NCBI RefSeq assembly: GCF_001039355.2 | Contig: NW_019775702.1 | Span: forward strand, 840,697 to 888,372 | Origin: Lingula anatina | Lineage: Eukaryota; Brachiopoda; Lingulata; Lingulida; Lingulidae | Reading direction: 5' to 3' | Length of the DNA: 47,676 nt | Part shown: piece by piece, positions 22,201 through 32,790 of the stretch | Position numbering within the stretch: position 1 is the stretch's first letter | Layout of the letters: each line of letters opens with the position of its first letter | Program-made: the position numbers and the translations under genes | The notes under the pieces: generated by a model | What the model saw: the letters and a program-made list of their open reading frames with translations, nothing else | The model's database searches: none | What the model was told of the DNA's origin: nothing

Positions 22201-22431
22201 TCTGAACTGGTTTATGTTACTTTAGGTCAGCCTTCATACAGATATGTTTAGATCAGCTTACATACATATATTTTTTGTTATTTACAAATCTGTCTCTTTC
22301 TATCTCTCTCTCTCTCTCTCTCTGTCCCTCTCTCACACACAAACACACACTGGACCTTTATCTAATATTTAAAGATGTATTCTTTATTTCAGGACAGGTC
22401 ACGCACCTCAGACAAGTCTGAAACAGAGTAA
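16261..22431 (+). CDS. CCDC62: Coiled-coil domain-containing protein 62
   Basis: Coding exons: 16261-16345, 16652-16704, 16964-17116, 17567-17756, 18014-18180, 18502-18603, 18868-19039, 19382-19483, 19878-19966, 20206-20300, 20569-20749, 22088-22192, 22393-22431. They join in frame to 510 aa (human 684). The N-terminus is Ser/Pro/Arg-rich. A long coiled coil follows, with family-conserved blocks such as KQRRELQLLIAELKDRDREL, LLAWEEDRQRILTLE, KLKDKDLVEASNHI and EREKRKDQL. The C-terminal block SPTSKLHRLLTESRQMV matches the C-terminus of human CCDC62. The large vertebrate insert between coil and tail is mostly missing. Mammalian CCDC62 is testis-enriched, needed for spermiogenesis and reported to bind oestrogen receptors; the role here is unknown. 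The intron after 18180 starts GC instead of GT. Exons 20206-20300 and 20569-20749 recur at 21271-21365 and 21633-21813. Confidence 0.93.
20890..21142 (+). repeat. Dispersed repeat family R1, copy in CCDC62 intron
   Basis: Very similar to 1481-1771, lacking its internal stretch of about 29 bp. It ends at gctttgctgccttg and then joins intron sequence (tttgaaaccatttc), which in the neighbouring exon-11 copy at about 20074 is reached without the repeat. The insertion is therefore present in one version of this intron and absent in the other. Confidence 0.75.
21143..21953 (+). repeat. CCDC62: Duplicate of CCDC62 exons 11-12 and flanks (probable alternative haplotype)
   Basis: Exons 21271-21365 and 21633-21813 repeat 20206-20300 and 20569-20749 with the same protein sequence; flanking introns differ slightly. 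The copy is bounded by single N bases at 20889 and 21954. Sequence after 21954 (cgtggtgccatcgattt) restates the end of the first copy at about 20864-20888, so the two outer contigs overlap and this block is wedged between them. Both exon pairs preserve frame, so a real duplication would add 92 residues, but misassembly of an allele is more likely. Confidence 0.85.
22302..22350. repeat. (TC)n microsatellite
   Basis: Interrupted TC/CT run followed by a short AC run, inside the last CCDC62 intron. Confidence 0.9.
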
Positions 22432-24265
22432 CTTCATGAAGTGGTTAGGAATTGATATCATTATCCATAACTCTTTAGCCTTACAAAATATGGTTTTCAG
22501 AGAGCTGTAACAGTTTCTGACCTATCTTGATAACATGACAGTACTTATATGCACACTTCATATAATTGGCAGGGCACATAGCTAGCCTCAACTTACCCTG
22601 TAAGGAAAAATGTTCAATGATCTCAGATGATTGTAACAAATATTAATAGCTTTTTATAGGTGCTTTTAATTGCTGTTGAAAAAAGAAAATATTTTGCTCA
22701 CCATAGAATATTTTACATGCCTTAGTGCTTGTTTAGGTTTTTTTTTTCTTTTTTCATAATAAACTTTTGGCTTAATTTATAGTGTTACATATAAAAGAAT
22801 AATCATATGGATTTATTTATTTATTCGATAAATGTTTTTCTACTGTGCTTGTAAAGAACTTTCACACTTGCTGGATTAATTTTTTTGACAATCAGAATTT
22901 TTTTGTTTAATTTGATGTTTTTGGATTTTATATTTTGTTTACTGCAATTGTATTGCACTCTGTGTTTTTTCTCACAAAAAAGTTCCACTTTCAGTTGCCA
23001 TCCTCTGTTGATGCCGATAATTTTTTTTTAATGGCAAGGTTGCTATGTATTTTAAGTTGATCTGACCTATGATATCCATCATAGTGGACATTATAAGTCA
23101 AGTCATTAATTAGATCTCATATTTTGTAGTTTTATACCATTATATACTTGAACAAGGACTTACATTGGCCGTCAGTCTTTTGGCTATTCATCTGCATTTG
23201 TACTGGTCACTGCTCAAATCTTCAAGCACACAACTTGAAGTTGTAAACCGTTTGGCTTGCCTTTTAGTGCTAGTTATACATAACTACTAGTATTATTATT
23301 GTTGTTTGGCACATATCAAAGCTTTTACTTACATTTATGTGCAGAATGATAGTACAAAGTACATCAGAGCACAGACTATTTGATGTCTTATGATCAAAAT
23401 ATGATATTAGTTTATTACAGAAAATATGGTTAAAGATAGATGAGATTACATATACAGGCACTTGATATGCTGAGCTTTATGGGGCTCTCATATGGTATCA
23501 GCACTGTGGACAATTTTTATCAATCCTTGTAGCTGTTATTTTTAAAACAACGAGTTTCAATGTTATTTATAATTTTATACTCTGCTTATAATACCATGGA
23601 CAAATTATTTGTAAAAATGCACCTTCACATAATTTTTTAATGTTTTTGGCAGTGAAGACCAGTAGTAATGTTAACATATTGGTCATAATACCATGTAGCT
23701 AGAAGACTGATCTTAAAATGTAAGAGGAATATCTATAGAAAATGTCTTGAAAAATGTCTACTTGTTGTAACATTTTAAGCATGCTCTTCCACAGCATGTG
23801 CCATTACAGCAGCTTTTCCATTTGGTAACCTACACTGCCAGATAAGTTTTCATAATGTTTGTAAATGCAGATACAGCTACCATAGCTTGTGTGTATAAAT
23901 GTAAGGGAAATTTTTACATCATAATGAAACTACATGTATTTTTCTTTCTGTTTGATTCACATAGCAGTATTATCGTCCCTGTAATAATTGTTTACTGTTT
24001 TAATGTTGTAATCACATAAAATTTTCAAATATTTGTGGTTATAGTATTTTGCAGGGTAAAGTATTTATCCTTCTGTGATTTTAAAATGCATTTGTCACAT
24101 ATGAACACCTTGCAGATCTGATTCACCTTTGTATATAGCTAATGAAAAGTATTTTCTTGTGGTTTTATTCAGCATTGCAGTAAGAATAATGTTCTTATGT
24201 GTAGGACAACAGCCAATTATACATATGTAATATATAGCAAACGGTGAATAAAATTAAATTCTGTT
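22432..24265 (+). other. CCDC62 3' UTR and downstream sequence
   Basis: AT-rich with no open frame worth noting. AATAAA signals at 22758-22763 and 24247-24252 would give 3' UTRs of about 0.35 or 1.8 kb. No RNA gene is recognised. Confidence 0.45.
24164..24169 (-). terminator. Candidate poly(A) signal of the lysozyme gene
   Basis: TTTATT on the plus strand reads AATAAA on the minus strand, about 500 bases past the lysozyme stop. If used, the lysozyme 3' UTR crosses the MITE at 24421-24628 and slightly overlaps the distal CCDC62 poly(A) region. Confidence 0.3.
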
Positions 24266-24420
24266 TGTTCACAAAGCAGTGTGTTAGTAGTCAGGTTACT
24301 TTGACCGATAGCAGGTTTCAAATAGCCAAGCCAAGTAATATTCTCAGTTTCTTGGTATAGGCTCTATCACTATTGAACCAGTTTATCTGAGCATTAAAAT
24401 GAGGCAGGATGAAACACTAA

Positions 24421-24628
24421 GGGCCCATTCAGATTCAAATGCCATGCTAGGTGGGTTGGTCCAACTCTGCAGGAGATTCTCGCAAAAGTGAATCGGCTTA
24501 ATCAGCAGGTGATAGTTACTTACCCCCTAGCTGCTTGAAGAGGTGTGTCAGCCAAATGAATTGATTCCACTGATAACACTTTAAGAAGAAGGACCAACCC
24601 AGCCAGGTGTGTGAATCTGAATGCAGTC
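24421..24628. mobile_element. 208-bp MITE with imperfect inverted ends and TAA target duplication
   Basis: The left end (gggcccattcagattc, continuing to gggttggtcc) matches the reverse complement of the right end (ggaccaaccc through gaatctgaatgcagtc) over about 40 bp with mismatches. TAA flanks both sides (24418-24420 and 24629-24631). The TWA duplication and the CATTCA core near the tip resemble the larger MITE at 10055-10565, so PIF/Harbinger is the likely superfamily. It has no coding capacity and lies in the 3' region between convergent CCDC62 and lysozyme genes. Confidence 0.75.
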
Positions 24629-24668
24629 TAAGACAAGTATATATAAACAAGTTTGTATTTCTATTCAG

Positions 24669-25583
24669 TTAGTCATGATTTGCCTCTGATTTGAAACTTT
24701 TTGCAGCTGCTTTGGCCTTGTTTGGAACCCATTCGGTCCCATTCTCTCTGTAGCATAAATCTCCTGCACAAACTGGATACGCTGCTGGACAACACGATTT
24801 GTTGTCTTTACAACACACTGGGTAGTTGCTGGGGCAGCAAAAGGGAGCGGGTGGGCAGCAGACCCCATCTGAAAATGGACAGCAGCCGATCTCTGTCAAA
24901 TCCTTTGTGATGTAGCCGCTGAAATGATGAGTGTACTGGCAGCATTTGGTATTGGCCCCGCAACAAGCGGACTGGCTGGAACACTGCTTCGGATAGCTGC
25001 CGAAACAGGGGCACCCTTTCTGAATGTATGCAGCCAGTTCCCTACATCTAGACGAGGTGTCTCGGTCGTTGCAGTATTTGGTCAATAGTAGATCGTCTGC
25101 TGTCACCTGCCAGTTCTCCATTCTAAGAAATTTCAAGAAGTCGGTGAAAACGGCCAACTTGGATTTGCCTAAGTTGAAAGTCATGTCGACCAAAGCATTT
25201 TGCACCCCGCAACATAATCTAGGCAAAGTGGGTATAACACCAGTGGCATCTTGCATTGCTCTCTTTAATGAAATTTTGAACAGACCATTCACTTGTGTTT
25301 GGTTTAGGCAAACGACACGAGAACAGTCGCAAGCAGTTCTCACTGGTGTGGCCTGCCCGTTAACGATACGGTCATAGCTCGCGCCAACTGATTCTATAGC
25401 TTGTCGGGCTCCCGTCGCCTGCAGGTTAAACCCGACGCCGATGGTTGGGATTTTTCGACTGTCGAGGTACATGCACTGCTTCATACCTTCGTGACGTTTG
25501 ATCATTTCACTAGGATCACAGCCTTGACAGACGAATGAGCTCATCACGCTCAAGAAGAGGGCCCAAAAAAGTAGTTGATCCAT
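24669..25583 (-). CDS. Secreted phage-type (GH24, T4-like) lysozyme with granulin-like Cys-rich tail
   Basis: Single-exon coding region, 304 aa. I start at the ATG at 25583; upstream in-frame codons include only a TTG. Residues 1-20 form a signal peptide. Residues about 24-185 match GH24 lysozymes, which cleave the MurNAc-GlcNAc bond of peptidoglycan. E32, D41 and T47 have the same spacing as the T4 catalytic triad (E11, D20, T26), and TIGVGFNL and a later TFNLG are family motifs. Extra cysteines in the domain suggest adaptation to secretion. Residues about 190-280 carry 19 cysteines, many as CC pairs (GCCPF, VCCPP, FCCPS, SCCPA), resembling granulin ladders but not a full canonical repeat. 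Phage-type lysozymes are described in bivalves and are thought to come from bacteria or phage. The intronless coding region fits that origin; transfer is inference. Confidence 0.92.
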   Translation of the reverse strand: MDQLLFWALFLSVMSSFVCQGCDPSEMIKRHEGMKQCMYLDSRKIPTIGVGFNLQATGARQAIESVGASYDRIVNGQATPVRTACDCSRVVCLNQTQVNGLFKISLKRAMQDATGVIPTLPRLCCGVQNALVDMTFNLGKSKLAVFTDFLKFLRMENWQVTADDLLLTKYCNDRDTSSRCRELAAYIQKGCPCFGSYPKQCSSQSACCGANTKCCQYTHHFSGYITKDLTEIGCCPFSDGVCCPPAPFCCPSNYPVCCKDNKSCCPAAYPVCAGDLCYRENGTEWVPNKAKAAAKSFKSEANHD

Positions 25584-25615
25584 GACAGAACCAGACAAAT
25601 ACTTGATTTCTTAAG

Positions 25616-26276
25616 CTGAAATTAAAAATGACAATAATAATAATGAACATACGACTCTTGTTAACTATTGAAATAATTATTTTTAAAATTGACAGTATTT
25701 TGATTTTATCTGGAAAAAGTACAAATCTTATAAAGCATAAATGTTTCTAAAAGCCGGTGCCTAAAATAATCAAATACATTTGTTCACGGTTCATTGTATG
25801 TATTTCCTTCTTTTATTTTTGTTCGGTAATTGACCTTGGTCCGTAACCCCCACCCCGAGATTCATACCTCTCAGAGTTGCTCGTGGTTCTAATAAAGGGC
25901 AAAATTTGAATTGGTCAAACAATGTAAAATTAGGGAATTCAAACGTCCCAAACCGCTGACTTAATTCGTATCAAAACAAGGAGTATTGATCCAAATATCA
26001 AAAGTTCGGGGACTCATTGTTATCAGTGCGTCCCAGACATAGGTCAATTGTCACACATGTAGTGATTTTTGAAAATACTTTGAGCTAAATTATGAAATCT
26101 TAATTTTAGTGCAACTGCAGACCTCGTCAACTGGACACACGTTATTTGGTTTTGTAGAAGCGGACGGACTAAAATGATCGATAAGTTCATAACCATTAAA
26201 CAAATAGAGCAGACCAAACTGAATGAAACAATCTCCAAAATTACAAGACATAAAGTTGTTTTTAATATCAACTCAC
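25616..26276 (-). other. Predicted intron in the lysozyme 5' UTR
   Basis: On the minus strand a textbook donor (gttttcag then gtgagt, exon edge 26277) and a textbook acceptor (tttttaatttcag, exon edge 25615, 32 bases before the ATG) face each other. The interval holds no supported open frame. Confidence 0.6.
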
Positions 26277-26415
26277 CTGAAAACAATCCTGCCTCTTTCA
26301 ATTTCGACGTGTTATCTGCGTCGGCTGAATGCGGAAGGCTTGCAGTATCTTGTGACTTTCGCTTTCACGTCTCGGAAACTTTGATTTTGTCACTGGGATT
26401 TCCCGACATTTCGTT
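26277..26415 (-). other. Predicted non-coding first exon of the lysozyme gene
   Basis: Sequence upstream of the donor at 26276. The right edge is approximate, placed from a TATA-like ATATAGAAAA (minus strand, 26425-26434). It contains one of the two IRF-type motifs. No transcript evidence is available. Confidence 0.45.
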
Positions 26416-26452
26416 TCTTTCGTTTTCTATATTGGTGGTGAGGGGAATCCCC
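26357..26452 (-). promoter_or_regulatory. Kappa-B plus two IRF-type sites at the lysozyme promoter
   Basis: Plus-strand GGGGAATCCCC at 26442-26452 is a perfect NF-kappa-B/Rel site. TTTCGTTTTC at 26418-26427 and TTTCGCTTTC at 26357-26366 are, on the minus strand, GAAANNGAAA, the core of IRF/ISRE elements. All lie within 100 bp at the expected start region of the lysozyme gene. The cluster suggests induction through Rel and IRF factors. Motif presence is seen; function is inference. Confidence 0.55.
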
Positions 26453-26469
26453 GCCGATTAATTTGAACT

Positions 26470-27400
26470 TAGAGAGTATAACCACACAATGTACATGTAG
26501 AGATAAGATTCACTTTTATCGTCACTTCATGGGGGATTTCATTTCTTTAAAGATTTTAATTTCCGTTTTCATTTCTATAAGTATAGTCTTCATTATCAAT
26601 ACTTATTGTATGTTCTATTAGTATTCTTTTTATTGCTTTTTTTTTTACATTTCCCAATCGCCTGGATTACTCGGTACAATTTAATCGAGTGGCCCACTTT
26701 CCGCACTGACTGGTTTGTATTCAGCAATACGCCTCCATGACCGCTTCTCCCAAATACATATATATTCATACTCTTCGAGGCAACCGAGCTTCCAAAACTT
26801 TTAAAAAATCAATAGTTGGGCAAGTGACCTCCCCTAGTTTCGTAGTATCCCCAACAAAACATTATAACAAAAGAAACGAGGCAACTCCAAGCATATTGCA
26901 GTATTTTTTTGTAGTTTATCGAGCAAAGGAATGCAAATTTTCTTGTGACACCCCCCCTCTGCAAAACCCATGTGCGTGTGTCATGGTAAAAATGAAACCA
27001 AACATTGTGGTTCACATCTCCTTGGCTAAAACCTGAAAATCCCTCATTACACCGACTCATAATTTAAATACCACATTTTACCATGCAATGTTAGATAAGA
27101 AGTCTTGGCAGGCTCTTTTTAACATCTTTTTTAAACACAGATTATAAGCTGAGAAACTGTTATTAAACATTTGATAAAACTAGGGCAAATGAAAAGAGAG
27201 TGTAATTTGGACAAAAAGTACATATTGTCTTTTTCTGTAGACAAAAAACATTATCAAGTCCTTACACCTTATTTATTGCTGCATGATAAGAAAAATATAC
27301 AAACATAAATTTCATTAACATTTTCAGAATTTTTCACAAGTTTGAAGTACAATAACATCTCTGTCATGCAGTTTTCCCTACAAAAATGGCTCCATTGAGA
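26470..27400. other. Intergenic between lysozyme promoter and NUP205 3' end
   Basis: AT-rich. The open frames present (for example 26737-27036) show no recognisable domain, splice context or composition bias, and I treat them as chance. No repeats or RNA genes are recognised. Confidence 0.5.
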
Positions 27401-27429
27401 CTATTTAGTTTTATTTAGTCTCGATAAAT

Positions 27430-27435
27430 TTTATT
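27430..27435 (-). terminator. NUP205: NUP205 poly(A) signal candidate
   Basis: TTTATT (AATAAA on the minus strand), about 150 bases past the NUP205 stop. A second candidate lies at about 27411. Confidence 0.4.
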
Positions 27436-27586
27436 ATTATTCAGCTAAATATACATCAGTTCTATGTGTTGGCCTTTAAGTCCATCCCTGGATACTGTTC
27501 TTTGGATAAGTTGAAAATGATTTTCAATCCCGTCTGAAGTGATGCCATACATTCCTCTCTGATAAATTATTCACTCTCTGTTGGTG

Positions 27587-30256
27587 CTATTCACTTGATG
27601 TATGAAGTTTAAGTAGTCGCTTTAGCCTCCTTATCAGTGCTTCAATAAATCCATATCTCGTTCTTGACTTGGCATAACACTGAAAGAAGAAACATCCCAT
27701 ATCTTTATTTGACAGAGAGAGTCAACGCTTTGGTCAACACTTTTCAGGTCTAGTCTACATTACTTTAGTTGGAAAAAGTTTATTCTTTTATGCAAAAGCA
27801 CGTGTTTTACTTGCACTTCTACAAATATAGAAATATTTGGCAAAAGCAGTTAACTAAAACAATTTAGCTCTGCTTGACATTTTTGGTAGTTGGGTATAAA
27901 AGTTTAAGGAAATCTGCTGTACCTGCTCAATTTCTTGTAGTTTCCTAAACAAGGTCTCATTGATACAGGCCCCAGCGTTAGCCCTGAGGTGCTGGAGGTC
28001 CTCCTGACTCACACCGGAGTGACGACTGGTGTCCAGGGAAGAGTCCTCAACTTGGTCCTCTCCAGCTACAGAATTTTCTGGAAATGATGCAAAGAAAATA
28101 TATATTTACATCAAGCTTCTTCTTTCTGTTGACATGTAGCCCTTTTATATACATTCTTATAACAGCCTTTATTTGTTTAGAATTGAGAACATTCTAAAAG
28201 TGATACATCAACTTGACTTTTCCTTTCAGAATATAACCTTATGCCTGGGGTTGCTTTTTCTCAATCAACATTTCATTTTTCTGTATAAAAATGTTTATTA
28301 TTAGACTTTCATTTTTTCCAAGATTTAATGTAGGAAAAGATATATAATCACAAATTTTGCAACCATCTTACTTAGAGATCAAATTTTTAGAAGTATAGGC
28401 CGCAAAAACTACAGAAGACCTCAAAAGTGTACATCTCCAGGCCACCTTTTACCTTGTAATCTTCGCATTGCATGTTTTTTAGCATGTAGCTGGAATAGTG
28501 TCTGGCCCTGGTCAGCAGGAACACAGTGAACAAGATAATATTCTAGATGGCGCCACAAGATGAACAAACAGTTCTCTATGGTATCTTACAACAAAGTCAA
28601 GGATATTTGGTTCATATATATCGATATCAATAATATCATGAGTTTCTCTAAGATATAAAAATTCCAAATTTTAGCATCTTACACATATTCAAAAATATTT
28701 TAATTTCATTAGTATTAACTTTACTCCAATTGAATGCATCATCATAAAACACTGTGCCAATCTCGCAAGACTGATGCTCAAATTTTATCGAAATTGCCTA
28801 TCCCAACCTCCCTATTGCTCAGTAGTGTGTCTGAAGCTGACAAGTTTTGCCAAGATTGATGCTCTCCTGTGATAAGGATACAAGAATAGTGTTGCAATTC
28901 CTGTGCTTTGTAATTAAGAAGCTGCATTAGTTTCTTCCTAGCCAGCTGCTGTCTTTGTTGAGTAGATATTCTCTCACTGGACATTCCAACAGACAGCTAA
29001 AACAGATAAAACCCATCTTTAGCTCATTGTAACTACCTATGCAAATTTTAACATGCATTGAATACATTTTGACTACAGACAAGTGATAAGATTGAAATGT
29101 CTCCTTGGTGTTTCTGCACAAGACTCTTTTTTACAAAGAGTGAAAAGAAATATGGATAATTACCTCTTTCAGTTCTTCAGCACCAAGATCCAGTACATTG
29201 GCAAGTTTTCTCATGTACTGTTTATGCGTGTCCCATACTGACATAAAACTGTTGGCACACTGTCTTAACTGGTACACTATAAGACCAAGGTTTGGAGGAC
29301 GTGATGTACTCATCACACTGGTGTGTAGATCTGGAAATAAGAAAAAAAAAAAAATAAATATCAATAGGTAAATATAAAAATTCAATGTGTGGAATCTTCT
29401 GCTAGAGTTTTGGAAAGAACTGGTTCCTGTATTCAAATGAGAGGCAATGTTCCTATATTTTATTTTCTGCTTTGGTCTTATGTAATAAGTTAAAAGACTA
29501 GTTGTATTGTACACCTTGCATTAACAAAATCTAAAGCTGAAAAACTAGATTCTAAACATTACAACCACCTTTACCATCCATTTGGTGTTTCTTTGTGGTG
29601 AAAAAATCTTATAATGTATTGATATTGTTAAAATTATATACCCTTACCTTCCATGGTGTCCCTGGCAGTGGCTTCAATTAAATTTGGAGCAAACAAAACT
29701 TGGATATAGGGGGGTGCACTCCCTGGAAAATAAATGTTCTCCCTATAACTTAATTATACTTATAATTTAAAAATGGTCCAAACTATTCCTTCAGTGGTTT
29801 GAATTTTCTTTTCTATATATATGTAAGTATAATTCTTTGTTCTCAATATTCTGTAAAATTGCACCCAAAACTGACACCATATAATTCCTTTTTGCCTTCC
29901 AATTGCGCCAGTTCAAAATGCACACTATTGTCTCAGGATTCCAAGTAAGCCCTACCTGACTTTGAGATGATTGCTCTACAAAATGCCACAATATTGGCTG
30001 CTATCTCCTGCAGATGCACCTGCACCTCTGACTTCATATCTCGTCCATCTTCCATTGCCTGGGGCTCCAGACTGCGTATTTGGCGCTGCAGACTTTCTGT
30101 CAGACAATACTTTGGTAGGAGAGCTATGAGCTGGCGCTGTATGCGGGATAAGTGACCCCTGAACTCTATAAAGGTTGTATCCCCTTGGATAAAGTCAGTC
30201 TCCAAGTCTCCTAGTCAAAGTAAAACAAATCAATTAAGCTTCCAAAAAAAATTTCC

Positions 30257-30333
<77 letters not shown>

Positions 30334-32724
30334 ATAATAATTATAATAAATCTTATTATGAATATGTCAAAATTTACTTGTTTTCAGTTCAATGAGAACA
30401 ATCAAATCATATTGTTAAACACTTCCATTTTAAAAATACATACTTTAAAATTAAATCAAATTAAAAAAAATAATAATAAAATAAACATGCTACCTTCTGC
30501 AGCTGCCCGACTGATCACTGCAGATGTCAAGGAAAGCTCTTCAAGGGCTGCCAGATTCAGCTCAGACTGCTTGTCTCTAAGGATGGTGTTGAAGACATCT
30601 GCGTGGGCAATAACAAACTGCAACACTTGGTTGGCTGCCTTCTTGTTTTCTATCCCTAGTGAAGTCATGACTGCCAGGCAAAGTTTTAGTGCAGGAAGCA
30701 AGAGTTGTCTGTATCGCATCAGTATGCTGGGGATAAAGCTCTGTTCTTGATGAAATCTGGGAGGACTGAATTCAAAGAAAAAATATATATATTACAAGTG
30801 ATTTTAATAATACTATTATTTAATTCAATTATTTGACTTGTTAGCTTCAAGGAAAAGAAGGGTATGTGTCAGCATGAATGTCATGTGTAATACAGATAAC
30901 AACACTCGCATTACTTATTTTTTATATTTTGAATATACAGTGTTGAATATAATGAGAAAAAGGGTATGGTATCATAACAACATTCCCTTACCCTTCCATC
31001 TCTGGTCTTAGATCAAAGAAATTGCACTCTGCCAGCCTGCTCATGATTCCACACTGTAACAAAGTCTGAGCTCCAGTGGCAGATTCAGCTAATCTTGTGA
31101 GCAACCCCTAAAATGAATTGAAAATAACAATAGCTATGGAATATTAAGGGTGTGTATTCACAGTATAGAAAACTCAATATTCTGGGGTTGAGCAAAGTAA
31201 AATATTAGCATAATTTTTTGAGGCAATATTCATCACAACAGAAATACAAATATTCTACAACTTTTTGGCCAAGATTAGTAATCATTGATAAATGTGAAAT
31301 AGGCCACACTTTGAAAACACTTTATGCTTTCCCTCTTTAGAAAAAAAAATCCTCATGTTGCATTGATGGAAGTCATATCTGTGAAGCATGATGCACCATC
31401 AATTCTATTACATTCCTTATTTCGCTTTCTCATTTATTCTCTCCCATCCATACAATAAACAAATTCTAAGGAATCTTTCCAAACTCTTAATGAAAATATT
31501 AAACAACTAACCATTTTTGATTCATAAATATACAATGCTCTAAGTGGCTCTGGGTTTGGACTGAGCATGCTCTGCAGCACCTCATCATTCTCCACCATGC
31601 TCTCTACTATGTGGAGGACGTAACCTTTTGATGACATGTAGGACAGCCATGCCTGCTGCCTGTCTATTGCCACCACTGCATCTATGCAGGCAAGAGACAG
31701 CATCTGAAGTAAATAAAAATATGCTACTTGATCAATTCAAAGATACAATTATAATTTGCCAATTACTATAACTATACAATTTACAGCAATTTATCAGTTA
31801 AGTTTTATCAAATATATCACCTTTATTATTAATAAGTAATATTTGCTATATTAATTATCTATGATCATCTTACACTGGAAATCAAAATGTAAAATTTGTC
31901 TGAAGAATGTAGTATCTTCTTTTCCACCATAAACAATCAGATAACATTTAAAGACAGTACCATTTTACTCTCCGATACAGCCAACATTACAAGGAAAGTT
32001 TACACCCACCCTGCCAACATCATGCCCATCACAAGCATCTCTACATATGATTTCCATGAAGTTCTCTCCATAGCTGAGAATAGTATGTAGGTTCTCTTTG
32101 GTCAGCTTCTCATACTCACTGTCTCTAGATGCCAGGCTGCTACCAACACCTTTTTGTTTAGTCACTGAAAGTATGGGTATGAGAGAAAACTAGCAGCTGT
32201 GTAGCACTATCAATAGCACATCATACAAAAAAGATTAGCCTTTGTAGCATCACTTCACAAAGAGAAAAGACATCTGAGCCGACTGAATCAGGATTCTCAC
32301 AGATTTAAATTAAATCACATATTTCTATGAATGCTGTTGAATGAATGTTGCTATGGAGTTAAAAGATGTATTTAAACATTAGGCACACACAAAAAACAAG
32401 ATGCAAAAATGTCTTACCAGTTTCCAGAGTTGCCAGTGGTTTAGGCTTCTGTGCTATTTGCAAATAGTACAGCAAAGCACCATACAGGTTGGAACGCACT
32501 CGCTGAGAGCCAGAACCTGAAATGAAATATAAAAGATATTCAAAATGCATTAAAATTTTAGGTAATATCAATATCAGAAAAATTATATTACTATTATAAA
32601 ATTTTCAACTTTTTAAAAATCAATTTGCTGTTTACTATTATCATTCCGTAAACACGACCTCTATCAGTTCCTAATAACTTTAAAACAACTAAATAGCAAA
32701 TACCAAAAAATAAATAAATAACAA

Positions 32725-32790
<66 letters not shown>

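Noticed and set aside
24701-25377. Plus-strand and alternative minus-strand frames inside the lysozyme (24701-24910, 24808-25014, 25024-25377)
   Set aside because: Shadows of the GC-richer lysozyme coding sequence.
25584-25598. Starting the lysozyme at 25598
   Set aside because: The codon there is TTG; the first ATG is at 25583 and is followed by a clean signal peptide.
26174-26461. 95-aa plus-strand frame overlapping the lysozyme promoter
   Set aside because: No domain and no splice context; the opposite strand has a consensus donor and a regulatory cluster that explain the region better.
26737-27036. 99-aa plus-strand frame, and its minus-strand partner at 26809-27060
   Set aside because: Low-complexity, unrecognised and overlapping on both strands; it looks like chance.
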